From Rhodospirillales bacterium URHD0017 (GTDB taxonomy: Bacteria; Pseudomonadota; Alphaproteobacteria; Reyranellales; Reyranellaceae): 64,000 bases of DNA. The DNA lies in NCBI GenBank assembly GCA_900110395.1, contig FODP01000004.1:216951-280950 (forward strand), read 5' to 3'. The notes beneath the pieces were generated by a model that saw only the letters and a list, made by a program, of their open reading frames with translations, searched no databases and was not told the DNA's origin. Below are positions 58,089-64,000 of the stretch, piece after piece. Numbering within the stretch: position 1 is the stretch's first letter; each line of letters starts with the position of its first letter. The translations under genes and the position numbers were made by a program.

Positions 58089-59377
58089 CAGTCGTCCAGG
58101 GTGTCTTCGAGGGTGCGCAGGCCCGGCCGCTTGGCCGAGACCAGGACGGCCATGTTTCCGGGCTTGTGCTGGTTCTTCCACATCTTGGTGTGGGCCTTGG
58201 GAATGTCGGCCCACTCGAAGACCTCGCTCATGCAAGGGTCGATGCGGCGCTCGATGACGAGCTGGTTGGCCTGGCTCGCCTGCAGCAGGTTGGCGAAGTG
58301 GCTGCCCTGGATGCGCTTCTGGCGCATCCACACGAAGCGGGCGTCCATGGTGAGGTTGTAGCCGGTGGTGCCGGCGCAGAAGACCACCATGCCGCCGCGC
58401 TTCACGATGTTGCACGACACCGGGAAGGTCTGCTCGCCGGGATGCTCGAACACGAAGTCGACGTCGTTGCCCTTGCCGGTGATCCCCCAGATGGCCGCGC
58501 CGAACTTGCGCACCTTCTTCATGTACTCGGCGTAGTTCTTCTGGTCGTCGACATCGGGCAGCTGGCCCCAGCAGTCGAAGTCGTTGCGGTTGATGACGCC
58601 CTTGGCGCCGAGCTGCATGACGAAGTCGGTCTTCGACGGATCGGAGATCACGCCGATTGCATTGGCGCCGGCCGTGGCGATGAGCTGCACGGCCATCGAG
58701 CCGATGCCGCCCGCTGCGCCCCACACCAGCACGTTGTGGCCGGGCCGCAGGATGTGCGGGCGATGGCCGAACAGCATGCGATAGGCGGTGGCGAGGGTGA
58801 GCGTGTACGACGCGCTCTCCTCCCAGGTGAGATGCTGCGCGCGCTTCATCAGCTGGCGCGCCTGCACCTTGCAGAACTGGGCGAACGATCCGTCCGGCGT
58901 CTCGTAGCCCCAAATGCGCTGGCTGGTGGAGAACATCGGATCGCCGCCGTTGCACTCCTCGTCGTCGCCGTCGTCCTGGTTACAGTGGATGACGACCTCG
59001 TCGCCGACCTTCCAGCGCTTCACCTTGGCGCCGATCGCCCAGACGATGCCCGAGGCATCCGAGCCCGCGATGTGGAACGGCTGCTTGTGCACGTCGAAGG
59101 GCGAGATCGGCAGGCCGAGGCCGGCCCACACGCCGTTGTAGTTGACGCCAGCCGCCATCACGAGGACCAGAACCTCGTCCTCGCCGATCGTATGCGTGGG
59201 CACGACCTCGAGCTGCATGGACTGCTCGGGCGGGCCGTGACGGTCACGACGGATCACCCAGGCGTACATGTTCTTCGGCACGTGGCCGAGCGGCGGGATC
59301 TCGCCGATCTCGTAGAGATCCTTCTTCGGCTGATTGGCCGTCGGATGCTCGCGCACCGGGAAGGCGACAACGGACAT
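58088..59377 (-). CDS. ccr: Crotonyl-CoA carboxylase/reductase
   Basis: The 429-aa MDR-type enzyme reductively carboxylates crotonyl-CoA to ethylmalonyl-CoA with NADPH. It begins with PKKDLYEIGEIPPLGHVP, has VWGAAGGIGSMAVQLIATAG (nucleotide fold), CNQDDGDDEECNGGDPMF, and QRIWGYETPDGSFAQF, all characteristic of Ccr. It is the committing step of the ethylmalonyl-CoA pathway for acetyl-CoA assimilation. GAGGAG lies eight bases before the ATG. mcd follows with a one-base overlap. Confidence 0.95.
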   Translation of the reverse strand: MSVVAFPVREHPTANQPKKDLYEIGEIPPLGHVPKNMYAWVIRRDRHGPPEQSMQLEVVPTHTIGEDEVLVLVMAAGVNYNGVWAGLGLPISPFDVHKQPFHIAGSDASGIVWAIGAKVKRWKVGDEVVIHCNQDDGDDEECNGGDPMFSTSQRIWGYETPDGSFAQFCKVQARQLMKRAQHLTWEESASYTLTLATAYRMLFGHRPHILRPGHNVLVWGAAGGIGSMAVQLIATAGANAIGVISDPSKTDFVMQLGAKGVINRNDFDCWGQLPDVDDQKNYAEYMKKVRKFGAAIWGITGKGNDVDFVFEHPGEQTFPVSCNIVKRGGMVVFCAGTTGYNLTMDARFVWMRQKRIQGSHFANLLQASQANQLVIERRIDPCMSEVFEWADIPKAHTKMWKNQHKPGNMAVLVSAKRPGLRTLEDTLDD

Positions 59378-59404
59378 GGAAGCGACTCCTCTTGCAGTGC
59401 GGCA

Positions 59405-59433
59405 AAGCTATTGCTGCGCCAGCGAGAGTGCAA
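59405..59433 (-). promoter_or_regulatory. Candidate ccr-mcd promoter
   Basis: On the minus strand TTGCAC (59433-59428), a 17-bp spacer and TAGCTT (59410-59405) resemble a weak sigma-70 promoter about 30 bp before the ccr start, giving a leader near 20 nt. Evidence is pattern only. The surrounding 216-bp gap (59378-59593) also holds the palindrome at 59543-59564. Confidence 0.4.
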
Positions 59434-59542
59434 CGCACAAATTACGGAAGGTTCCAAAAGGTCGCGGCGAAAAACAATAAAATTACTCCCACCCTGCGGA
59501 AGTCACACATTGCGCCTGTCCACTGGCAGGGCCACTTTGGCT

Positions 59543-59564
59543 CAGGTAAACGATCGTTTACCTG
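59543..59564. promoter_or_regulatory. Perfect 22-bp palindrome, TetR-type operator candidate
   Basis: CAGGTAAACGA and its exact complement TCGTTTACCTG adjoin, so all 22 bases are symmetric. Such long perfect dyads with AACGATCGTT centres are typical of TetR-family operators. It lies 29 bp before the LLM gene start, just ahead of its GGAGG site, and 166 bp from the divergent ccr start. No TetR gene is in the window, so the regulator would be encoded elsewhere. Confidence 0.7.
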
Positions 59565-59593
59565 CAAGCGGTCCGAGTCCAGGGAGGACACGA

Positions 59594-60868
59594 ATGAAGC
59601 TCATGTGGTTCCACCTGATGCCGTACACGGAGCTTCCCGACGACTTCAACAAGAAGCATCCCTCGGTGTGGGTCGACATCCATTCGTCGCTGTTCGACCC
59701 ACGCCGGGCGCACCACATGTACAACGACTTCATGGACGAGCTCGAGTACGCGGCCGAAGTGGGCTTCGACGCCGTCTGCGTGAACGAGCACCATTCCAAC
59801 GGCTACGGGCTGATGCCCTCGCCCAACCTGATCGCAAGCTCATTGGCGCGCCGCACCACCGACACCGCGTTGTGCGTCATGGGCAACTCGCTGGCGCTCT
59901 ACAATCCGCCGACGCGGGTCGCCGAAGAGTTCGCGATGATCGACTGCATCTCGGGCGGCCGGCTGATCGCGGGCTTCCCGGTCGGCTCGCCGATGGACAC
60001 TTGCTACGCCTATGGCCAGAACCCCAGCCTTCTGCGCGAGCGCTACTACGAGGCCCACGACCTGGTGAAGAAGGCGTGGACCGAGAAGGAGACCTTCTCC
60101 TTCTCCGGCCGCTACAACCAGCAGCGCTACGTCAACATCTGGCCGCGGCCGATCCAGAACGATCCGCATCCGCCGATCTGGATCCCGGGCGGCGGCTCGA
60201 TCGAGACATGGCGCTGGTGCGCGGAGATGGACTACGTCTACTGCTATCTTTCGTACTACGGCTACAAGGCCGGGCTCACGACCATGCAGGGCTTCTGGAA
60301 CGAGATGGCCAAGCTCGGCAAGGACCGCAATCCCTACCGCGCGGGCTTCCTGCAGTTCGTCGGCGTCGCCGAGAGCCGCCAGCAGGCGCTCGATCTCTAT
60401 TCAGAGCCGGCCGAGTATTTTTACGGGCGCTGCCTGCACGTCGATCCGCGCTTCGCGCTGCCGCCGGGCTACACGACCGAGGCCACGCAGCGCGCCGGCA
60501 TCGAAGGCATGATGACCAAGGCCGCCAACCTCGCCAATCCATCGACCAAGGCGGCGCTGAAGGCGACCAACATGAAGGACATCGTCGACGGCGGCTATGT
60601 GCTGATCGGCTCGCCCGACGAAGTCGTCGAGCAGATCCGCCACGTCGGCACCAGCCTCAACGTCGGCCATCTCATGCTGCTCCTGCAGTACGGCAACATG
60701 AGCAAGGACGTCACCAAGTACAACACGCGCCTGTTCGCCGAGAAGGTGATGCCCAAGGTCAAGGACCTGTTCAGCGACTGGGAAGACAAGTGGTGGCCCA
60801 AGCCGATGGCGAAGGGCCAGCGCGCCGCCGTGCCTGCCTTCCGCCCGCAGCTCGCCGCCGCGGAGTAG
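59594..60868 (+). CDS. LLM-class flavin-dependent oxidoreductase
   Basis: The 424-aa protein matches the luciferase-like monooxygenase group. It starts KLMWFHLMPYTELPDDF and has FDAVCVNEHHSNGYGLMPSP, SGGRLIAGFPVGSPMD, PIQNDPHPPIWIPGGGS (part) and GSPDEVVEQIRHVG near the C-terminus. GGAGG lies six bases before the ATG at 59594. Upstream in-frame sequence is antisense to ccr and is excluded. It uses reduced flavin and O2 on an unknown substrate. The next gene, a hydrolase, follows after four bases, so the two should act on the same compound. The palindrome upstream suggests inducible control. Confidence 0.9.
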   Translation: MKLMWFHLMPYTELPDDFNKKHPSVWVDIHSSLFDPRRAHHMYNDFMDELEYAAEVGFDAVCVNEHHSNGYGLMPSPNLIASSLARRTTDTALCVMGNSLALYNPPTRVAEEFAMIDCISGGRLIAGFPVGSPMDTCYAYGQNPSLLRERYYEAHDLVKKAWTEKETFSFSGRYNQQRYVNIWPRPIQNDPHPPIWIPGGGSIETWRWCAEMDYVYCYLSYYGYKAGLTTMQGFWNEMAKLGKDRNPYRAGFLQFVGVAESRQQALDLYSEPAEYFYGRCLHVDPRFALPPGYTTEATQRAGIEGMMTKAANLANPSTKAALKATNMKDIVDGGYVLIGSPDEVVEQIRHVGTSLNVGHLMLLLQYGNMSKDVTKYNTRLFAEKVMPKVKDLFSDWEDKWWPKPMAKGQRAAVPAFRPQLAAAE

Positions 60869-60872
60869 TCCC

Positions 60873-61652
60873 GTGTCGGAACCGAAGACGAGCACCGTCG
60901 AGGTCAACGGCTTCCCCTGCCGCGTCTGGGCCAAGGGCAGCGGACCCAAGCTTGGTTTCCTTGCGGGACTGGGCGGCCTGCCGCGCTGGCTGCCCTTCCT
61001 CGACCGGCTGGCCGAGACGCGCACCGTGATCGCGCCGTCGCTGCCGGGCTACCCCGGCGCCACCGGCCACACCGAGCTCGACACCCATCTCGACTGGGTG
61101 CTGGCGGTGCGCCAGCTGATCGACAAGACCGGCCTGGCCGGCGCCGACCTGTTGGGCGCCTCGGTGGGTGGCGCGTTCGCCGCCGAGATGGCGGCGATCT
61201 TCCCGGCGCATGTGCGCAAGCTCTGCCTGATCGCGCCGTTCGGCCTGTTCGACGACAAGGAGCCCGCCGCCGATCCATGGGCGCAGCGCCGCGACAACCT
61301 GCCCGGCCTGATGTGCGCCGACGGTGCGAAATGGACGGAGCTGGTGGCGCCGCCCGACGGCGCCAACTCGGTCGAATGGCCGATCGAGATGACGCGCGCC
61401 TCGGAAGCCGCCGCGCGGGCCTTCTGGCCGCTCGGCAACACGCGGCTGGACAAGCGCCTCGGCCTGATCGCGGCGCCGACCCTGATCCTGTGGGGCGAGC
61501 GCGACGCGGTGTTGCCGCCGACCTATGCAAAAAAGTTTGCGGCCGGCATCAACGGCTCGACCAAGGTGCAGACAGTGGCCGATGCCGGCCATCTCGCCTA
61601 CCTCGACCAGCCCGACGCCGTCGCCCGCGCGGTTCTTGCACATTTTGCCTGA
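60873..61652 (+). CDS. Alpha/beta hydrolase
   Basis: The 259-aa protein starts at a GTG with GGAG seven bases upstream. It has the oxyanion region GLGGLPRWLPFLDRLAET, nucleophile elbow LLGASVGGAFA (Ser near 95), acid strand PTLILWGERDAVLPP (Asp) and His in VADAGHLAYLDQ. It is a serine hydrolase of the alpha/beta fold. The four-base gap to the LLM gene implies a two-gene operon, perhaps ring or ester cleavage after monooxygenation. Substrate unknown. Confidence 0.88.
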   Translation: MSEPKTSTVEVNGFPCRVWAKGSGPKLGFLAGLGGLPRWLPFLDRLAETRTVIAPSLPGYPGATGHTELDTHLDWVLAVRQLIDKTGLAGADLLGASVGGAFAAEMAAIFPAHVRKLCLIAPFGLFDDKEPAADPWAQRRDNLPGLMCADGAKWTELVAPPDGANSVEWPIEMTRASEAAARAFWPLGNTRLDKRLGLIAAPTLILWGERDAVLPPTYAKKFAAGINGSTKVQTVADAGHLAYLDQPDAVARAVLAHFA

Positions 61653-61743
61653 TCACGTTCGTTTTGGACCGCGGCTTCGTGGTTGCGTCGGCGGTTCGGA
61701 TCGCTATTGTCCGGCCCGTTAGGGTTTTGCGAGGTAGAGGGCG

Positions 61744-62322
61744 ATGACAATCCGTTCGATGAGCGTTTCGCTGGTTGCGGCGGTGCTGGCGGTGGGCACG
61801 ATCCTGCCGGCGTCGGCCCAGGTGACGGCCGTGCCGCGCGAGGGCGTGGCCTTCAACGACTCCGTCACGGCGCGGGTCAAGATCGAAACGGTCGATCCCG
61901 ACGATCGGACGGTGGCCTTCACCCTGGCCGACGGCCAGGTCCTGGTCCTGCCGGTGAGCTCGAACGCTGGCAACCTCGCGGCGATCGCCGACGGCTCGAC
62001 GGCCAACGTGACCTACAGCCAGGTCGTGACCCTGCTGAACCTGCGCCAGAAGGGCCCGGGCTCCCAGCAGGCGCGTCGCGACCAGATGAACGTCAAGCCC
62101 AACAAGACCGACATCGAAGCCGGCCGCTTCACGCTGACGGTCACGGCGGTCGACCTGCCCAACAACACCGTGTCGGTGATCGAAGGCCCGGGCGGCCCGG
62201 TGCGGACCTACAAGGCCAACACCATCGCCAAGCAGGACATGCTGAAGAAGATCAAGGTCGGCGACGTCGTGATCGGCCTCACGACGCCGCTCATGGTCAC
62301 CGCGATCTCGCCGGTTAATTAG
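61744..62322 (+). CDS. Secreted protein of unknown function
   Basis: The 192-aa protein has a signal peptide (SMSVSLVAAVLAVGTILPASAQ). The mature part looks beta-rich, with two similar halves: ARVKIETVDPDDRTVAFTLADGQVLVL (part) and FTLTVTAVDLPNNTVSVIEGPG. In both a strand ends in a T/V-x-x-V-D-x-x-x-x-T-V pattern. This suggests an internal duplication of a small beta domain. I do not recognise a family. It stands alone 91 bp after the hydrolase gene and converges with a GST-like gene. Confidence 0.72.
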   Translation: MTIRSMSVSLVAAVLAVGTILPASAQVTAVPREGVAFNDSVTARVKIETVDPDDRTVAFTLADGQVLVLPVSSNAGNLAAIADGSTANVTYSQVVTLLNLRQKGPGSQQARRDQMNVKPNKTDIEAGRFTLTVTAVDLPNNTVSVIEGPGGPVRTYKANTIAKQDMLKKIKVGDVVIGLTTPLMVTAISPVN

Positions 62323-62345
62323 GCTTCCTGAGTCGTTTGTCGTTC

Positions 62346-62453
62346 ATGCTCCTCTCCCCCGCTAGGGGGAGAGGTTGGGTGAGGGGGTTACGGACAATCG
62401 TTCTTCGAAGCCCCCTCACCTAGCCTCTCCCCCTAGCGGGGGAGAGGGACATG
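62346..62453. repeat. Palindromic element between secreted-protein gene and GST-like gene (family G)
   Basis: Two copies of CCTCTCCCCCGCTAGGGGGA-type hairpins face each other (62351-62374 and 62424-62447), with the pair TGGGTGAGGGGG / CCCCCTCACC inside. The whole 108 bp forms a large dyad. Elements with CCCTCACC...CTCTCCCC are widespread in proteobacterial intergenic regions. No T tract. Confidence 0.82.
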
Positions 62454-62458
62454 AGCAT

Positions 62459-63229
62459 TCAAAGTGACAGCGGCGACTCCAGCCGCTCGCTGTACATCAT
62501 GTCCCGATGCTCGAGCAGCATCGGGTCGAGCGCGGCCTCGGTCGCCGCGTCGAGCGTCTCCATGGCGGCTCGTGAACCTGCGTCCATTGCGCACTGCGCC
62601 TGCGGCAGCGGGCTCAGCAGTGCCATGAAGGTCGCACTGTAGATGTCGACCATCGACAAGGCGTTGCCGACATAGAAACGGCTTCCGGCCGCGCGCTGCG
62701 CCTTGAGGCGCGCCGCCAGCATGCCGAGCAGTGCCGTCACCCGCCCACCTGCGGCGCTGCCCGTTTCGGGGCTGTAGCCGTATTTCTTGGCGAGATATGT
62801 CGCGACTCGCGGCGCGAACCCGCCGGCATTCTGCAAGCCGGCGTGGATCAACTGCAGGCGCCGCGCCCAGCCGAGGCCGTCCTCGCCGCAGATCTCGTGG
62901 GCGAGACCGAAGGCAAGCGCGCGCTCGCCGGCATCCTGAGGCAACAGCGACGGTGTCGGCGCCAGGCGCTCGGCCAGCAGCAGGATCTCGGCCCAGCCGG
63001 GCCGGGGCCGCTCGTCGTCATAGATCGCAACGGGACCGGATCGTTGGCCGGCCCACGCCCGCAGCGGCTCGCTGTCATAGACGAGCCGCACCGCGACCCA
63101 GTCTATGCCCTTGATGTGGAAGATGCCCTTGGCCGCCTCGCCCCAGGGGCTTGGCACGCTGCCGACCACGACCATGCGCAGCCCGCGGCGCGCGATCGCC
63201 TCGTCGATGCTTACATATTCAAACGGCAT
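62459..63229 (-). CDS. Glutathione S-transferase-like protein
   Basis: The 256-aa protein has a thioredoxin-like opening (RRGLRMVVVGSVPSPWGEAAKG, part; AAKGIFHIKGIDWVAVRLVY) and then an all-helical GST C-terminal region with RFYVGNALSMVDIYSATFMA (the conserved Asp motif; split). The catalytic Cys/Ser position is a Ser (VPSPW), so activity is uncertain. Its ATG immediately follows the DUF427 gene's TAG stop. The role is unknown. Confidence 0.78.
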   Translation of the reverse strand: MPFEYVSIDEAIARRGLRMVVVGSVPSPWGEAAKGIFHIKGIDWVAVRLVYDSEPLRAWAGQRSGPVAIYDDERPRPGWAEILLLAERLAPTPSLLPQDAGERALAFGLAHEICGEDGLGWARRLQLIHAGLQNAGGFAPRVATYLAKKYGYSPETGSAAGGRVTALLGMLAARLKAQRAAGSRFYVGNALSMVDIYSATFMALLSPLPQAQCAMDAGSRAAMETLDAATEAALDPMLLEHRDMMYSERLESPLSL

Positions 63230-63514
63230 CTAGCGGACGTCGACGTCTTCCCAGAAGCCGATCCAGTGGTCGACCGGCTTCATCTTTTCCTGCGGCGCCT
63301 CGTAGGACCACGCCGCGCGCGGGCTCTTCGCATCGCCTTCGGCGACGTCATAGAACTGCACGCCGTGGGGACATTTCAGATCGTTCTCCGTCTTCGACGT
63401 GCTCTTGAGCAGGTCCATGCGCACCGTGTCGCGCGGGAAGTAGACGTAGCCGCCTACTTCCAGGGTGCGATCGCTCTCGGCGATGGTCTTGCCGCGCCAG
63501 GTTGCCTTCGTCAT
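63230..63514 (-). CDS. DUF427 domain protein
   Basis: The 94-aa protein starts TKATWRGKTIAESDRTLEVGG and shows the DUF427 pattern YVYFPRDTVRMDLL, KCPHGVQFYDV and HWIGFWEDVDVR (CPHxG..Y, all conserved in the family). AGAGGA lies eight bases upstream of the ATG at 63514, so a longer frame is rejected. The function of the family is unknown, though it often accompanies GST or short-chain metabolism genes, as here. Confidence 0.88.
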   Translation of the reverse strand: MTKATWRGKTIAESDRTLEVGGYVYFPRDTVRMDLLKSTSKTENDLKCPHGVQFYDVAEGDAKSPRAAWSYEAPQEKMKPVDHWIGFWEDVDVR

Positions 63515-63584
63515 CGGCCGCGTCCTCTGATGGTGAGATTTCCCATCATTAGGTGAGGACGCGGGCCGGGCTTTCAAGCGGAAA

Positions 63585-64000
63585 TCACGCCGCCCGGGCA
63601 GCGATCGGCTCCGGCGCCGTGGCCTGCATGCTCGGCCGGGCGCTCATCTCGCGCATCCAGCGGCCGATGTTGGGCGACGCCTCGCCGATCTCCTTCAGCC
63701 CGGGAACGGCCGGGAAATTGAACGCGATCGGCGCCAGGAACAGGTCGGCCGCGGTCACGCCGTCGCCGACCAGGAAGCGGCTCTCGCCGAGCCGGCGGTC
63801 GAACACCGGTACGACCTCTTTCGCCTTGGCGAGGTACTTGTCGGCCATCTCCTGCGGCACCGGCAGGAAGCCGAAATGGTTGGCGAGGTAGAGCAGCGCC
63901 GAGCGGACCAGGGAATCGCAGACCGCGCTCACATACTGGTCGCACAGGGCGGCCTGCCGCGAATCGGCCGGCCACAGCTTGGGGCCGGGGAAGGTGCGAT
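63585..64000 (-). CDS. Glutathione S-transferase family protein, 5'-partial
   Basis: The frame is open to the window edge (first codons encode RTFPGPKLWPADSRQAALCD) and ends at 63585. The visible 137 residues are the helical GST C-terminal domain, with YLANHFGFLPVPQEMAD, FDRRLGESRFLVGDGVTAADL (part; conserved Asp), LFLAPIAFNFPAVPGL and PNIGRWMREMSARPSM. The thioredoxin-like N-terminal half lies beyond the window. With the GST-like gene at 62.5 kb it forms a small GST/DUF427 group. Confidence 0.85.
   Translation of the reverse strand, partial: RTFPGPKLWPADSRQAALCDQYVSAVCDSLVRSALLYLANHFGFLPVPQEMADKYLAKAKEVVPVFDRRLGESRFLVGDGVTAADLFLAPIAFNFPAVPGLKEIGEASPNIGRWMREMSARPSMQATAPEPIAARAA

Noticed and set aside
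58166..59593. In-frame upstream extension of the LLM oxidoreductase, giving 900 aa
   Set aside because: The extension lies antisense to ccr. The ATG at 59594 has a strong ribosome site and gives the exact family N-terminus.

Overview
The window is a GC-rich piece of a bacterial chromosome, almost certainly from an alphaproteobacterium. The signs are the GTTC-N7-GTTC type LexA box, an ATP12-type F1-ATPase chaperone, a ccr-mcd pair of the ethylmalonyl-CoA pathway, the argH/tlpA/lysA arrangement and two orphan Bug-type binding proteins. Reyranella or a close relative is my guess, not something the sequence proves. Genes are densely packed, with many 1-4 nt stop/start overlaps (ATGA, GTGA). No stretch above about 220 bp lacks a gene. 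I saw no prophage, IS element, CRISPR array or defence island.

Layout. 1-6.5 kb: an enoyl-CoA hydratase divergent from a LysR regulator, a maeB-mgtE pair, tRNA-Leu(GAG) with its terminator, and lipB. 6.6-15.9 kb: one long minus-strand run of rluA-like, asmA-like, ATP12, a PEP mutase-like enzyme, a small secreted protein, pccB, a 2TM protein, pccA and acyP. 16-26.5 kb: a dienelactone-hydrolase-like enzyme and an L,D-transpeptidase, rarA and a DegP/Q protease, a Bug protein, a class II ribonucleotide reductase whose promoter carries a LexA box, plsC, a zinc-ribbon protein and a hypoxanthine phosphoribosyltransferase. 26.6-35 kb: a TIGR02302-like membrane protein, lysA, argH, a TlpA thioredoxin, an SDR and an M81 peptidase.

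35-48.8 kb is the most distinctive part, an envelope-glycan locus. It has three membrane-anchored SGNH-type proteins, two GT-C-like membrane glycosyltransferases, a GtrA protein and a tightly coupled five-gene operon. That operon encodes a HAD-UbiA fusion, a DprE1-like flavoprotein, a DprE2-like reductase, an NAD-dependent epimerase and a Glf/amine-oxidase-like flavoprotein. This matches the mycobacterial route to polyprenyl-phosphoryl-arabinose and is the best candidate for an under-described system here.

48.8-64 kb: etfBA-hbd, then a six-gene operon (Bug, TauD-like dioxygenase, HAD phosphatase, flavin amine oxidase, HIG1-like protein, corrinoid adenosyltransferase), then ccr-mcd. On the other strand lie an LLM flavin monooxygenase and an alpha/beta hydrolase behind a perfect 22-bp palindrome. 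The window ends with a secreted protein and GST/DUF427 genes.

Metabolic links: ccr, mcd, propionyl-CoA carboxylase, 3-hydroxybutyryl-CoA dehydrogenase, ETF and malic enzyme fit acetyl-CoA/propionyl-CoA assimilation through the ethylmalonyl-CoA pathway. The corrinoid adenosyltransferase makes the cofactor needed by the class II ribonucleotide reductase.

A second theme is palindromic DNA. Eight intergenic palindromic elements of several families are present. They occupy all six convergent gene junctions that have any space, plus two divergent ones.
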